Assembly (NCBI GenBank): GCA_937140905.1
Contig: CAKZQO010000208.1
Span: 1-34,724, forward strand
Direction: 5' to 3'
DNA: 34,724 nt
Source of the DNA: an uncultured Spirochaeta sp.
Lineage (GTDB): Bacteria; Spirochaetota; Spirochaetia; DTKZ01
Made by a program: the position numbers and the translations under genes. The notes under the pieces were generated by a model that saw only the letters and a program-made list of their open reading frames with translations, was not told the DNA's origin and ran no database searches. Shown here piece by piece: positions 24,470-33,282 of the stretch. Position 1 is the stretch's first letter. Each line of letters starts with the position of its first letter.

Positions 24470-25804
24470 ATGGGGAAACAGCCATTGAACGTATCAATTG
24501 CCATCGTGGGATGCGGAACAGTAGGGGGGGCAGTAGCTCTGCGCCTTACTCAGGATCGATCCCTTCTACAAGAACGCACAGGTCTTTCTCTCCAGCTGAA
24601 ATATATCGTTGACATGGATTTCCGAAGGGCAGAAGCACTAGGATTAAACCCTTCCCTTTTCGAAAAGAATCTAGACAAGGTGTTGGCCGATCCAGAAGTG
24701 TCCATCGTGGTCGAATTGGTGGGCGGAACGACAGTCGCCAAAGATATTATTCTACGGGCTTTGAATGCGGGTAAACATGTGGTAACCGCCAACAAGGCTC
24801 TCTTAGCTCATGCAGGGCCGGAATTACTGAAAGTAGCCCGGCAAAACAGGGTTACCCTCAGCTTCGAAGCGAGCTGTGGAGGTGGGATTCCTATTATCCG
24901 AGCCTTGTACGATGGGCTCATTGCCAACCGTATCGACGCTCTGTACGGTATTGTGAATGGAACCTGCAACTATATCCTCACTCAGATGACCCAGGAAGGA
25001 ATCAGCTACAAGGAAGCACTAAAGGAGGCTCAGCAGGCTGGATTAGCCGAGGCCGACCCCACCCTTGACGTATCGGGAATGGATACGGCCCATAAACTCA
25101 CCATTCTAGCATCCCTTGCCTTTGGCCAACGGTTCACTCTGGAAGCCATTCCCGTAGAAGGGATAGACACCTTGCAGACCCTAGATATCCAGTATGGGAA
25201 TGAACTAGGCTACATTATAAAACTCCTGGCAGTTGCTACCCGCTTGAACGGAGGGGTATGCTTGCGGGTACGACCAGCCTTTATCTCCCGTCAGCATCCC
25301 TTAGCGTGGGTATCGGGGCCTTTCAACGCGATCAGCGTGTATGGCCATGCCACGGGACATACCATGTACTACGGAAGAGGTGCGGGAGGCTCCCCTACCT
25401 CGTCGGCAGTGGTGGCGGATATTGTTAGTGCGGCCCTGGGTACCCAGCGAGCCTTTTTTCAGTCCCTCCGTATCTGGCCAGATCGGACCCCCCGGGCAAA
25501 ACAAGTGAGCCCCGATGAATTGGTTTCCCGTTTCTACCTGCGATTCATGGTTACCGATACCGTGGGAGTACTTGCCAAGATCGCGTCCGTGTTGGGGAAA
25601 AACAACATAAGCATTGCCTCGGTCCTACAAAAGGAAATACCCGAAGATTTGGCAAAACCTTCCATTGCTCCAGTTGTGATCATCACCCATAAAGCCAAAG
25701 AGAAGAATCTACGGAAAGCGTTGGAAAAAATTCGGACCCTCGATGTAGTTCAAGAGGATCCTGTATGCATTCACATCCTCGATGAACACGAAGAAAATCT
25801 ATAA
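24470..25804 (+). CDS. hom: Homoserine dehydrogenase
   Basis: Reduces aspartate 4-semialdehyde to homoserine for threonine and methionine synthesis. The 444-residue protein has the dinucleotide motif AIVGCGTVGGAV (~11-22), then TANKALLAHAG, the catalytic region GIVNGTCNYILTQM and the signature GLAEADPTLDVSGMDTAHKLTILA. A C-terminal ACT domain (~350-440, LRFMVTDTVGVLAKIASVLGKNNISI) suggests feedback control by an amino acid, commonly threonine. AAGGAGGAG precedes the ATG. No thrB or thrC nearby; it is followed by glgP after 29 bases. Confidence 0.97.
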   Translation: MGKQPLNVSIAIVGCGTVGGAVALRLTQDRSLLQERTGLSLQLKYIVDMDFRRAEALGLNPSLFEKNLDKVLADPEVSIVVELVGGTTVAKDIILRALNAGKHVVTANKALLAHAGPELLKVARQNRVTLSFEASCGGGIPIIRALYDGLIANRIDALYGIVNGTCNYILTQMTQEGISYKEALKEAQQAGLAEADPTLDVSGMDTAHKLTILASLAFGQRFTLEAIPVEGIDTLQTLDIQYGNELGYIIKLLAVATRLNGGVCLRVRPAFISRQHPLAWVSGPFNAISVYGHATGHTMYYGRGAGGSPTSSAVVADIVSAALGTQRAFFQSLRIWPDRTPRAKQVSPDELVSRFYLRFMVTDTVGVLAKIASVLGKNNISIASVLQKEIPEDLAKPSIAPVVIITHKAKEKNLRKALEKIRTLDVVQEDPVCIHILDEHEENL

Positions 25805-25833
25805 CCCCGTTTGGGGAAGGAGGGTAGAACCGA

Positions 25834-28392
25834 ATGGATACCCAAAGATCGGAAAAGAACAATGACCCTTGCCTGGAAGCAAAAAAGATCACCTCCCGGC
25901 AAGGCCTCGATGCAGAATCGATTGCTTGGGGCTTTGCCGAGCACCTCAAGTATACACTTGGGGTAGATAAGTACACGGCTACCAATCATGATCGATTCAT
26001 GAGCCTTGCCTATGCAGTCCGGGACCGACTGATCAACCAGTGGATCAAGACCCAACAGACTCATCATAGCAAGAACGTGAAACGGGTGTACTACCTGTCC
26101 CTCGAATGGCTCATAGGACGATTGATGGGAACGAATGTGATCAATCTGGGTATCGAAGGGCCCGTTAAAGAAGCCCTGAAGAACTTGGGATACAAGTGGG
26201 AGATGTTAGAGGAACAGGAGGTGGACGCGGGTTTAGGGAATGGGGGATTGGGCCGTCTAGCCGCTTGCTTTAGCGATTCCCTTGCCACAATGGAGCTCCC
26301 CGCCTTTGGATACGGCCTTCGGTACGATTATGGAATCTTTCGACAGGAAATCGAAAATGGATGGCAGGTAGAACACCCCGACGATTGGCTTCGAGGAGGA
26401 AACCCCTGGGAGATCGAGCGACCTGACCTCTGTGTGCCGGTAAATTACGGAGGTAGGGTGGAAAAGCTCCTGGAAAATGGCCGCTGGGTTTCCCATTGGG
26501 TGGACACACAGATCGTGTACGGTATTGCCTATGACATCCCCATTGTGGGGTATGGGGGGAAAACGGTAAATACCCTCCGCCTCTGGGCTGCTAGGGCTCC
26601 CCAAGAGTTCGACTTACAAGAGTTCAACGAGGGAGACTATGTGGAAGCAGTCAGCGAAAAGGTAAATGCCGAGAATCTCACGAAAGTCCTCTATCCCAAC
26701 GATACCCAATATTTGGGGAAAGAGCTGCGTCTCCGGCAGCAGTACTTCTTCGTAGCCTGTTCCCTATGGGACATCATTCGGAGGTTCAAGAATTCGGGGA
26801 ATCCTTGGAAAGACTTTCCCAAATACGTGGCCATCCAGCTGAACGACACACACCCCTCCATGGCGATCCCGGAACTGATGCGGATCCTTCTAGATCAGGA
26901 GGGGATGGATTGGAAAACTGCCTGGGATATTACCGTACGAACCTTTGGGTACACCAACCATACCCTTATGCCCGAAGCACTGGAAAAATGGCCCCTCCCC
27001 ATGTTCGAAAAGTTGTTCCCCCGGCACTTGCAGATCATCTATGAGATCAACAACCAGTTCTTGAAGGAAGCCGCCATCCGATTTCGGGGAAATCCCGAGA
27101 AACTCCGTACGGTAAGCCTTATTGAAGAAGGAGAGCCTAAACAGATCCGGATGGCCTTCCTCTGCATAGTGGGATCCCATTCCACCAACGGAGTCGCTGC
27201 CTTACATACGAAATTGTTGAAAAGCACCCTTGTGCCAGATATTGCATCCATTTATCCTCAACGGTTCAATAACAAAACCAATGGCATTACCCATAGAAGA
27301 TGGCTCTTAAAAGCGAACCCAGGCCTTGCCTCCCTCATTACCGAAGCCATTGGGCCTGGATGGATTTTGGACATGGGGGAATTGAAAAAACTAGTTCCCC
27401 TTGCAGAAGATGCAAGCTTCCGAGCTAAATTCAGAGAAGTAAAGCGAAAGGCAAAGGAAACCTTTGCGGCTCAGCTTTCCGATGCCTATGGTTGGATCCT
27501 CGATCCCGAAACGATCTTTGATTTCCAGGTAAAACGGATCCATGAATACAAGCGACAACTCCTAAACGCCCTTCACATAGTATACCTATACAACAAATTA
27601 AAGCAGAAAGGCACCGCGGGATTCATCCCCCGGACTTTCTTCTTCGGGGGAAAATCGGCTCCCGGATATGCGATGGCGAAACTCATCATCAAATTCATCA
27701 ATAACCTCTCCCAAGTGATCAATAACGATCCCGATATGGAAGACAAGTTAAAGGTCTACTTTCTTCCCAACTATCGAGTTACCTTAGCTGAACAGCTCCT
27801 CCCTGCGGCGGAAGTATCCGAACAGATCTCTTTGGCAGGAACGGAAGCTTCCGGAACGGGGAACATGAAGTTCATGTGCAATGGGGCCCTCACCATCGGA
27901 ACTCTGGATGGCGCTAATATTGAAATCGCAGAAGAAGTTGGCCTCGAGAACATCTTCATCTTCGGATTGAGAGCCGAAGAGGCTTTGGAACTCTCCAAAC
28001 ACTATAATGGCGAAGAGTTCTATGCAAAAGATCCAGAAATCAAGGAAGCGTTGGATCTTGTTTTTTCAGGGTATTTCAACATCAACGAACCTGGTATTTT
28101 TGATCCCCTAAAAGAGATGCTGCTCCATCATGACCGGTACCTGAACCTAGCCGACTTGCCAAGCTATGCCGAAGCCCAGGCTAAGATCTCCCAGGTATAC
28201 GCGAATCAGGAGGAATGGAACCGGAAGGCCATTATCAATGTCGCGCATTCTGGCCGGTTTTCTTCGGATCGTACCATCCAGCAGTATGCAGAGGAGATTT
28301 GGAACATAAAGCCATGTCCCATCGAACGGAGCGAAAATCCTATCGATACGTTGGAGGATGCGAAGAATCCCTTTCCTTCCAACGGAGATTGA
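25834..28392 (+). CDS. glgP: Glycogen/starch/alpha-glucan phosphorylase
   Basis: Phosphorolyses alpha-1,4-glucans to glucose 1-phosphate. The 852-residue protein is the long GT35 form. The N-terminus resembles the classical enzyme (NVKRVYYLSLEWLIGRLMGTNVINLGI), with GLGNGGLGRLAACFSDS. The PLP-binding motif EASGTGNMKFMCNGALTIGTLDGANIE carries the cofactor lysine at residue 679. VKRIHEYKRQLLNALHIV, part of the active-site region, is intact. AAGGAGGG is upstream. Likely cotranscribed with hom (29-base gap, no terminator). Converges with the coiled-coil gene with only 15 bases between them and no visible terminator. Confidence 0.97.
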   Translation: MDTQRSEKNNDPCLEAKKITSRQGLDAESIAWGFAEHLKYTLGVDKYTATNHDRFMSLAYAVRDRLINQWIKTQQTHHSKNVKRVYYLSLEWLIGRLMGTNVINLGIEGPVKEALKNLGYKWEMLEEQEVDAGLGNGGLGRLAACFSDSLATMELPAFGYGLRYDYGIFRQEIENGWQVEHPDDWLRGGNPWEIERPDLCVPVNYGGRVEKLLENGRWVSHWVDTQIVYGIAYDIPIVGYGGKTVNTLRLWAARAPQEFDLQEFNEGDYVEAVSEKVNAENLTKVLYPNDTQYLGKELRLRQQYFFVACSLWDIIRRFKNSGNPWKDFPKYVAIQLNDTHPSMAIPELMRILLDQEGMDWKTAWDITVRTFGYTNHTLMPEALEKWPLPMFEKLFPRHLQIIYEINNQFLKEAAIRFRGNPEKLRTVSLIEEGEPKQIRMAFLCIVGSHSTNGVAALHTKLLKSTLVPDIASIYPQRFNNKTNGITHRRWLLKANPGLASLITEAIGPGWILDMGELKKLVPLAEDASFRAKFREVKRKAKETFAAQLSDAYGWILDPETIFDFQVKRIHEYKRQLLNALHIVYLYNKLKQKGTAGFIPRTFFFGGKSAPGYAMAKLIIKFINNLSQVINNDPDMEDKLKVYFLPNYRVTLAEQLLPAAEVSEQISLAGTEASGTGNMKFMCNGALTIGTLDGANIEIAEEVGLENIFIFGLRAEEALELSKHYNGEEFYAKDPEIKEALDLVFSGYFNINEPGIFDPLKEMLLHHDRYLNLADLPSYAEAQAKISQVYANQEEWNRKAIINVAHSGRFSSDRTIQQYAEEIWNIKPCPIERSENPIDTLEDAKNPFPSNGD

Positions 28393-28407
28393 AAAATCAA
28401 ACTTCAC

Positions 28408-29325
28408 TTAAACTTTGTAATACTGCTTGAGGTCTTCGAAGTTCAAAAGGTCCATATAGTCCCATTCCCGGTATGCCATTGCATATACACCGCAAGAGGT
28501 GCATTCCTTCACCAAGGGGTCCTCGAATCTTAGAGCAACAAAAATGGGTATGACCTTCTTGTTCGCGTGTTCCGGGAACAGGTTTCGAAACAATGGTATC
28601 TGCCGATTCAAGAATTCTTCTATGTATTCCTTTCTGGGACTTGCTTTTACTTCGAAGAAAAATACTCTATCTTCACAAATCGCCAGTGCGTCAAACTCAC
28701 CTGATAAAGGGCCCTTCTTTCTTCGAACCCGGATAGCTGTCTCGATAGGTTCCAGATCGAAATATCTCGCAAGTAAAGGATTGATGGCAGGATATACAAG
28801 ATCCTCCACAATGGTGCCCATTTTGTTAGACAACTCTCCCCACCGCTTATTCATCCGCCTGTTCTCTTCCTGCATCTCGTCCTTAAAGTCTAGCATCTCG
28901 TCTTTGAAGCCTTTCATCTCATCTTTAAAGTCTTTCATTTCATCCTTGAAGTCTTTCATCTCATCTTTGAAAATCTTCATCTCGTCTTTGAAAATCTTCA
29001 TCTCGTCTTTGAAGTCTTTCATCTCATCTTTGAAAACCTTCATCTCGTCTTTGAAAATCTTCATCTCGTCTTTGAAGTCTTTCATCTCATCCTTAAAAAC
29101 TTTCATCTCATCTTTAAAGTCCTTCATCTCATCTTTGAAAACCTTCATCTCATCCTTAAATGCCCTCATCTCGTCCTTAAATTCTTTCATTTCGTCTTTA
29201 AACTCTTTCATTTCCACCGTGAGCTGGTGGATCTGCATTTCATTCTTGTGCTGTAGGTAGACGAGTTCTCGAATGGCGTTTTCCAGTTCGTTCACCTTTT
29301 CCTCAATTGGCTGGCTTATGGCCAT
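28408..29325 (-). CDS. Coiled-coil protein with C-terminal PD-(D/E)XK nuclease-like domain (DUF3782-like)
   Basis: A 305-residue protein. Residues ~41-152 are sixteen near-identical heptads of the form FKDEMKx, a coiled coil with Met at a and Phe at d and an almost wholly charged surface. A linker (EENRRMNKRWGELSNKMGTIVEDLVYPAI) leads into a nuclease-fold domain with D212 in GEFDAL and E225/K227 in FFFEVKAS, the D...ExK pattern. This architecture matches DUF3782-type proteins scattered in cyanobacteria, Chloroflexi and thermophiles, whose function is not established. AAGGAGG precedes the ATG. It is the last gene on the strand after the transporter (71-base gap). Whether it cuts nucleic acid cannot be told from sequence. 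Confidence 0.88.
   Translation of the reverse strand: MAISQPIEEKVNELENAIRELVYLQHKNEMQIHQLTVEMKEFKDEMKEFKDEMRAFKDEMKVFKDEMKDFKDEMKVFKDEMKDFKDEMKIFKDEMKVFKDEMKDFKDEMKIFKDEMKIFKDEMKDFKDEMKDFKDEMKGFKDEMLDFKDEMQEENRRMNKRWGELSNKMGTIVEDLVYPAINPLLARYFDLEPIETAIRVRRKKGPLSGEFDALAICEDRVFFFEVKASPRKEYIEEFLNRQIPLFRNLFPEHANKKVIPIFVALRFEDPLVKECTSCGVYAMAYREWDYMDLLNFEDLKQYYKV
28868..29203 (-). repeat. Sixteen tandem 21-bp in-frame repeats
   Basis: Sixteen consecutive units encode FKDEM plus two variable residues (KD, KV, KI, KE, KG, RA, LD, QE). DNA units differ mainly at synonymous positions (GAC/GAT, GAG/GAA, AAA/AAG) and at the last codon, so they are diverged enough to be old but similar enough to recombine. 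Changes by whole units would keep frame and alter coiled-coil length. Confidence 0.95.
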
Positions 29326-29396
29326 ACCACCTCCTTACAATCATACTCCCATCTACCTGATTAAAACAATAGAAAGGAAAACTCTGATTCAATTCT

Positions 29397-30845
29397 CTAG
29401 CGATACCAGAACAGATGAATCAATACTTGGGCGGATAGGACTGCAGATATGGAGAATGGAACACTCAGCTTCATGAACTCGAGAGTGTGGATCTTGATCC
29501 CTCGCTTTTCTAACATGCCGCAAGCCAAAACGTTCGCTGTAGCGCCCACAGGAGTAATGTTCCCACCAATTCCCGTGCCAATGAGCATCCCATAGTAAAG
29601 GTAGTGAGGATTGATCCCCAACGTCTTGGCAAAGTATCCGCAAACGGGAATCATCAGTACCGTGTAGGGAACGTTATCGATGAAAGCCGATAAGGCCACG
29701 CTCAACCATGTGACTAGCATGAATACCCAGAAAGGATCCCGGAATCCAGCTTGCATCAAAGCCTTCACCATGTCCGATAGGATGCCAACCCGGTCCACCG
29801 AGTCCACCACAATGAAAATCCCGAGGAGAAACAGCGTGGTTTCCCAATCGTACTCTTTTACCTCTCTAGCTGCTTTCTTACCCATGGTAGCGATGCAGAT
29901 CAGACCAAGCCCTAAACCGATCCAGCCCTGCCAACTGATAAAGCCAGCGACACCAGGGGGAGGGTCTTGGGGGGCCAGGATTAACGCAAAGATGCTCAGA
30001 ACAAAGACTGAGGTGGGCCCCAACTGAAAGGGGGGAAGGGTTCCTCGGTAAGACGAAGCGATCTTGCCATCCAAAATGAATACCAGCGAAGCTACTACCC
30101 CCAAACCTGCCATGAGGGTGAGGGGGGAAACCCAACGTTTAAGAATCAACGAACCAATCCCAATCAGAAAACTTAAGATGAACAGGTTTACAGAGCCCTT
30201 AGGCGCACGGTAGGTTTCTACCTCGATATGAAGAGGGGCGTTCAGTTTCTTGTTCAAGATCAATAAAGAAAAGAGTGCCACTATTACTCCCGCCACCGAA
30301 AGCGTTCCTAAACCCGGTCTACCCTGGAACCAATAGAAGTCGATGAAGGACATCTTGGTGGTCATTGCGAGAATGATGGAAGGAGGGTCTGCCACCATGG
30401 TGACGGTGGTAACCACGTTGGAAGAAATCGCTATGCTCACGAGATAGGGGAAGGGAGATCGCTTCAATCGATCTGCCACATCTAGGGCTAGGGGGGCCAC
30501 CATGAGTACGACCACAGGATTCGGCATAAAACTGGAAAGCAACGCAGCTACCGCGCTTAAGTAAAAAATCAACTCATTTTCAGACCGAACCCGGGGAATG
30601 ATCGCATCAGCCAACGCGCGGGGAAGCATACTTTCCTGCAGCAGCACACTCAGCATCCCATACCCAAAGTAGATGAATAACACTTCCCATTCGACACTAT
30701 TGCCTAGAGCTACGCCAAGGGGGACGATTCCTGTGATGATTAGGATTGTAGCACCTGCCAATGAGACATAGTGAATGGGTATCTTTCTATAGAGCACCAG
30801 CCCAAAAACAGCGACAAAGACGATTCCCACTATCCACGCATCCAT
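29397..30845 (-). CDS. Ion transporter of the ArsB/NhaD/CitMHS superfamily
   Basis: A 482-residue integral membrane protein with about 11-12 hydrophobic helices in two homologous halves. Each half has a re-entrant-like motif: AALLSSFMPNPVVVLMVAPLAL (~95-116) in the first and SVALSAFIDNVPYTVLMIPV (~385-405) in the second. GTGIGGNITPVGATANVLACGM follows, the pattern shared by arsenite, Na+/H+ and carboxylate transporters of the ion transporter superfamily. A long loop around residues 195-225 separates parts of the halves. It starts 10 bases after the Nim-like gene. No ArsR, ArsC or other arsenic gene is near, so the substrate is undetermined; sodium/proton exchange or organic anion transport are equally possible. 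Confidence 0.88.
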   Translation of the reverse strand: MDAWIVGIVFVAVFGLVLYRKIPIHYVSLAGATILIITGIVPLGVALGNSVEWEVLFIYFGYGMLSVLLQESMLPRALADAIIPRVRSENELIFYLSAVAALLSSFMPNPVVVLMVAPLALDVADRLKRSPFPYLVSIAISSNVVTTVTMVADPPSIILAMTTKMSFIDFYWFQGRPGLGTLSVAGVIVALFSLLILNKKLNAPLHIEVETYRAPKGSVNLFILSFLIGIGSLILKRWVSPLTLMAGLGVVASLVFILDGKIASSYRGTLPPFQLGPTSVFVLSIFALILAPQDPPPGVAGFISWQGWIGLGLGLICIATMGKKAAREVKEYDWETTLFLLGIFIVVDSVDRVGILSDMVKALMQAGFRDPFWVFMLVTWLSVALSAFIDNVPYTVLMIPVCGYFAKTLGINPHYLYYGMLIGTGIGGNITPVGATANVLACGMLEKRGIKIHTLEFMKLSVPFSISAVLSAQVLIHLFWYR

Positions 30846-30855
30846 TCCAACTCCC

Positions 30856-31317
30856 CTAGATCTTGGATTTTTTACCTGATAAAGTTTCTATATCGATGCA
30901 CAGGATCACCAAACGATCCATCATCTCCGAGAGGAACTTCCATCCCGTTTTTCCCGTAATCTGCTCCATGATGATGGAAAGGCCTACCTCTTTTTCGTAT
31001 GGATCTGAAACAATACGGATCCTTCCCATCCCTATCACGGATCTGTACCTGGTGGTGAACCCACAGGGAGTATCTGCTTGCAACACCTGGATCGAATCGC
31101 TCACTTCGAAACAAACCTTGGGGTAGGCTTTGGAGACTTCGATCTTCCTTCCTTCTTTAGCCGAGTGGATATATAACCTTCCTTCCCGATACCCATAGTT
31201 CAATGGGAGAAGATAGGGACCCTCCTCCGTCATCCATGCCACACGAAGCACTTGGTTCGTCGCGAGGATCGATTCGATGATCGAAGGATCCTGAATTTCT
31301 TTATCTTTCCTTCGCAT
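30856..31317 (-). CDS. Pyridoxamine 5'-phosphate oxidase-like flavoprotein (NimA-type)
   Basis: A small split-barrel FMN-binding protein, about 153 residues from the chosen start. Features: MRRKDKEIQDPSIIESILATNQVLRVAWMTEEGPYLLPLNYGY (the typical Nim/PPOX opening), LYIHSAKEGRKIEV (phosphate-contact strand) and RYRSVIGMGRIRIVSDPYEKEVGLSIIMEQITG. The ATG at 31317 is preferred because it gives the family N-terminus MRRKD and follows GAGG at a workable distance. An in-frame TTG at 31332 could add five residues and overlap the upstream gene's stop. Nim proteins reduce nitroimidazoles, but most relatives are uncharacterised. Sits between the DUF554 and transporter genes as one unit. Confidence 0.88.
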   Translation of the reverse strand: MRRKDKEIQDPSIIESILATNQVLRVAWMTEEGPYLLPLNYGYREGRLYIHSAKEGRKIEVSKAYPKVCFEVSDSIQVLQADTPCGFTTRYRSVIGMGRIRIVSDPYEKEVGLSIIMEQITGKTGWKFLSEMMDRLVILCIDIETLSGKKSKI

Positions 31318-31328
31318 TCTAATGATCC

Positions 31329-32027
31329 TCAAAGCTTCGGTAGATACGGTTCAAGGGCAAGCAAAACCAGAACGATTACCAATGCGGGAAGAAAGTTCCC
31401 AGTTTTTATTTTCCGCAGGCTCAATAGATTGAACCCGATCATCATGACCAGGGCTCCCCCAACACCAGTAAGCTCGGAAAGAACCAGAGGGGTCACAAAG
31501 GGTTTCACGAACCCAGCTAGGAGGGTTAGCCCTCCTTGATACACTAAAATCGTGATGATGGAGAACGCCACTCCTATTCCCTGAGCTGCCGTGAGAAGAA
31601 TGGCCATGAACCCGTCCATCACTGACTTTGTAAGGATAAGGGTATATTCCCCCTCGGCTCCCGCTTTGAATGCCCCCACGAGGGTCATGGCTCCCACGCA
31701 GAACAGGACCGATGCGTTAAGAAACCCATACGCGAAATCGTGTTTGCTATTATCCCTGGCAAACCTACGTTTCAACCATTCTCCAAAAGCAAGGATCTTT
31801 CCTTCGATATCCAACGCGTTCCCTAATAGTCCCCCCGAAACAATGGACAGGGCCAGATACACCATTCGTTCGGATTTCAGAGCCATCGCGATTCCCACGA
31901 TCAGGGTAAACAATCCAACCCCCGTAAAAACTGTTTCCTTGAACTCTTCACTGATCTTCGCATGGAGAAAGAGACCCAGCATCGAGCCGATGAACACGGT
32001 GATGCAATTTACGATGGTGGCAAACAT
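31329..32027 (-). CDS. DUF554-family membrane protein
   Basis: A 232-residue inner-membrane protein with about seven helices. The N-terminus IVNCITVFIGSMLGLFLHAKISEEF and the GLFTLIVGIAMAL, SIVSGGLLGNALDIE and FLNASVLFCVGAMTLVGAF segments are the DUF554 (YqgA/YdfK-like) signature. Function of the family is not established; a transport role is often assumed. It is the first gene of the leftward run DUF554, Nim-like, transporter, coiled-coil, and diverges from the barrel gene across about 100 bases. Its stop is 11 bases upstream of the Nim-like ATG. Confidence 0.88.
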   Translation of the reverse strand: MFATIVNCITVFIGSMLGLFLHAKISEEFKETVFTGVGLFTLIVGIAMALKSERMVYLALSIVSGGLLGNALDIEGKILAFGEWLKRRFARDNSKHDFAYGFLNASVLFCVGAMTLVGAFKAGAEGEYTLILTKSVMDGFMAILLTAAQGIGVAFSIITILVYQGGLTLLAGFVKPFVTPLVLSELTGVGGALVMMIGFNLLSLRKIKTGNFLPALVIVLVLLALEPYLPKL

Positions 32028-32133
32028 ACGACCAGTGTACTGATTTTAGCGAAAAGACGCAAGAAAAGAGGATTACATCTGGAAGTCTAGTAAGTTTTGA
32101 TATACACTATACATTGATACCTCGGAGGTGACG

Positions 32134-33099
32134 ATGAAAAAACGAATATTTGCAATCATTCTAGTATTGGCAAGTGCCAGCTCAGGTCTATTTGCGCAAT
32201 TTGCCCCGCTAGAACGGGATTTCTCTAAACTCATGCTCTTAATAGGGCGGGAAGTCATGCCCTTCGTACAACAAAATGACCTTGCTGGTACAGGTATCGG
32301 GGTAGCTTCCATGGAAGGAGATTTCTTCTATGTGGCTATTACTACAGGAGCTGTATTTTCCGATGGAATCTACAAGTTCCGAAACCCTAATAATCCTGAG
32401 TTCGAAATGCTGAATGTATATAAACTAATAGACGATGCGGTACCCTCTTCTGGAACGGCAAGGGATTTATATGACAAATCTGAGAATATCTTTCCATATC
32501 CCACGGCAAAACTGGCCTTTGGACTCAGGATCATCGGCCTTGATTTTATTTTTACCGGTATTGGCGTACCTAAAGGAGTCCTTTCAACCGACGAACTTGA
32601 AGCGGATCTGATGAATTTTGGTATCCGGGTTCGTAAAGATATATTGAAAGAAAAAGGTTGGTTCCCTACCATTTCTCTAGGTGTCGGATACGTGTATTCC
32701 GGAATCCACTTTAAATATACCCTGGAAGAGTTTACCCAAGACTTTTCTAACCAAAAATTAGTAATCAACGGAGGCCTTTCCTTGGATACTCGGGTTCATT
32801 CCGTTGGATTCGACGTGGGAATTTCCAAAACCCTTTTAATCCTCACTCCTTTCCTTCGAACGTCCCTCTGGTACCAAAACGCGTACTATGAAACAAAGGG
32901 AAGTCTAACAGCACAACTAGAAAATGGTCTTCCCACAGATTTCAGTCCTTCTGCTAAAGTTACCATCAACGACTGGGCAGTGATGTTTGCCGGGGGATTA
33001 GATATCAACCTTTTTCTTATTCAACTTTGTGCTACCGGCACCTACAATCCCAGTACCAAAGGCTGGGGAGCGGAAGTTAGTTTACGGTTCGGATTCTGA
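32134..33099 (+). CDS. Predicted outer-membrane beta-barrel protein (unrecognised family)
   Basis: About 321 residues. A signal peptide MKKRIFAIILVLASASSGLFA is followed by a helical start (QFAPLERDFSKLMLLIGREVMPFVQ), then alternating hydrophobic/polar strands rich in Gly and aromatics (GIGVASMEGDFFYVAITTGAVF, TISLGVGYVYSGIHFKY, WAVMFAGGLDINLF). It ends with VSLRFGF, a terminal aromatic residue as in BAM-assembled barrels. The ATG at 32134 is chosen because GGAGG (32124-32128) is well spaced and the signal peptide begins at MKKR. A GTG at 32128 lies within that site and would add two residues. I do not recognise a named family; it resembles spirochaetal surface barrels only in general build. 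Confidence 0.8.
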   Translation: MKKRIFAIILVLASASSGLFAQFAPLERDFSKLMLLIGREVMPFVQQNDLAGTGIGVASMEGDFFYVAITTGAVFSDGIYKFRNPNNPEFEMLNVYKLIDDAVPSSGTARDLYDKSENIFPYPTAKLAFGLRIIGLDFIFTGIGVPKGVLSTDELEADLMNFGIRVRKDILKEKGWFPTISLGVGYVYSGIHFKYTLEEFTQDFSNQKLVINGGLSLDTRVHSVGFDVGISKTLLILTPFLRTSLWYQNAYYETKGSLTAQLENGLPTDFSPSAKVTINDWAVMFAGGLDINLFLIQLCATGTYNPSTKGWGAEVSLRFGF

Positions 33100-33114
33100 T
33101 CAACATCATTTAGG

Positions 33115-33150
33115 AAGGGCCCTTCCCTGGAGAGGGCCTTTCTCCTTTTA
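33115..33150 (+). terminator. Probable terminator of the barrel gene
   Basis: AAGGGCCCT (33115-33123) pairs with AGGGCCTTT (33133-33141), with one mismatch, around a 9-base loop, and a T-rich stretch follows. It begins 16 bases after the stop. An overlapping perfect palindrome GGAAGGGCCCTTCC shares the left arm. Confidence 0.6.
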
Positions 33151-33258
33151 TCCCCTGTTATACCTATAAAAAAATCAAAGCTCATTAATAAATTGTAATA
33201 TAACAATGAGAAACCCTACATATTCCCCCAAGGATCGAAACAAAAAAGCAAAGGAATG

Positions 33259-33282
33259 TAAGTATCCAAATAAGTATCCAAA
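33259..33282. repeat. Tandem 12-bp direct repeat
   Basis: TAAGTATCCAAA occurs twice head to tail in the non-coding gap between the convergent barrel and lipoprotein genes, just beyond the lipoprotein terminator's T run. No role is evident. Confidence 0.8.

Noticed and set aside
25805-25817. CCCC-GTTT-GGGG between hom and glgP
   Set aside because: Four-base stem without T run, and the right arm merges with the glgP ribosome-binding site; treated as readthrough.
28868-29203. CRISPR-like array
   Set aside because: Repeats are contiguous 21-bp coding units with no spacers.
28499-29260. Long opposite-strand frame over the coiled-coil gene (253 codons)
   Set aside because: It is the antisense shadow of the 21-bp repeats; the minus-strand protein has a recognisable nuclease-like domain and a good start.
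29326-29396. Promoter TTGTTT-18-TATGAT before the coiled-coil gene
   Set aside because: The predicted start would fall inside the ribosome-binding site of that gene, and the -35 match is poor.
29397-30845. Naming the transporter arsB or nhaD
   Set aside because: No arsenic genes nearby and the motifs are shared across the superfamily; substrate left open.
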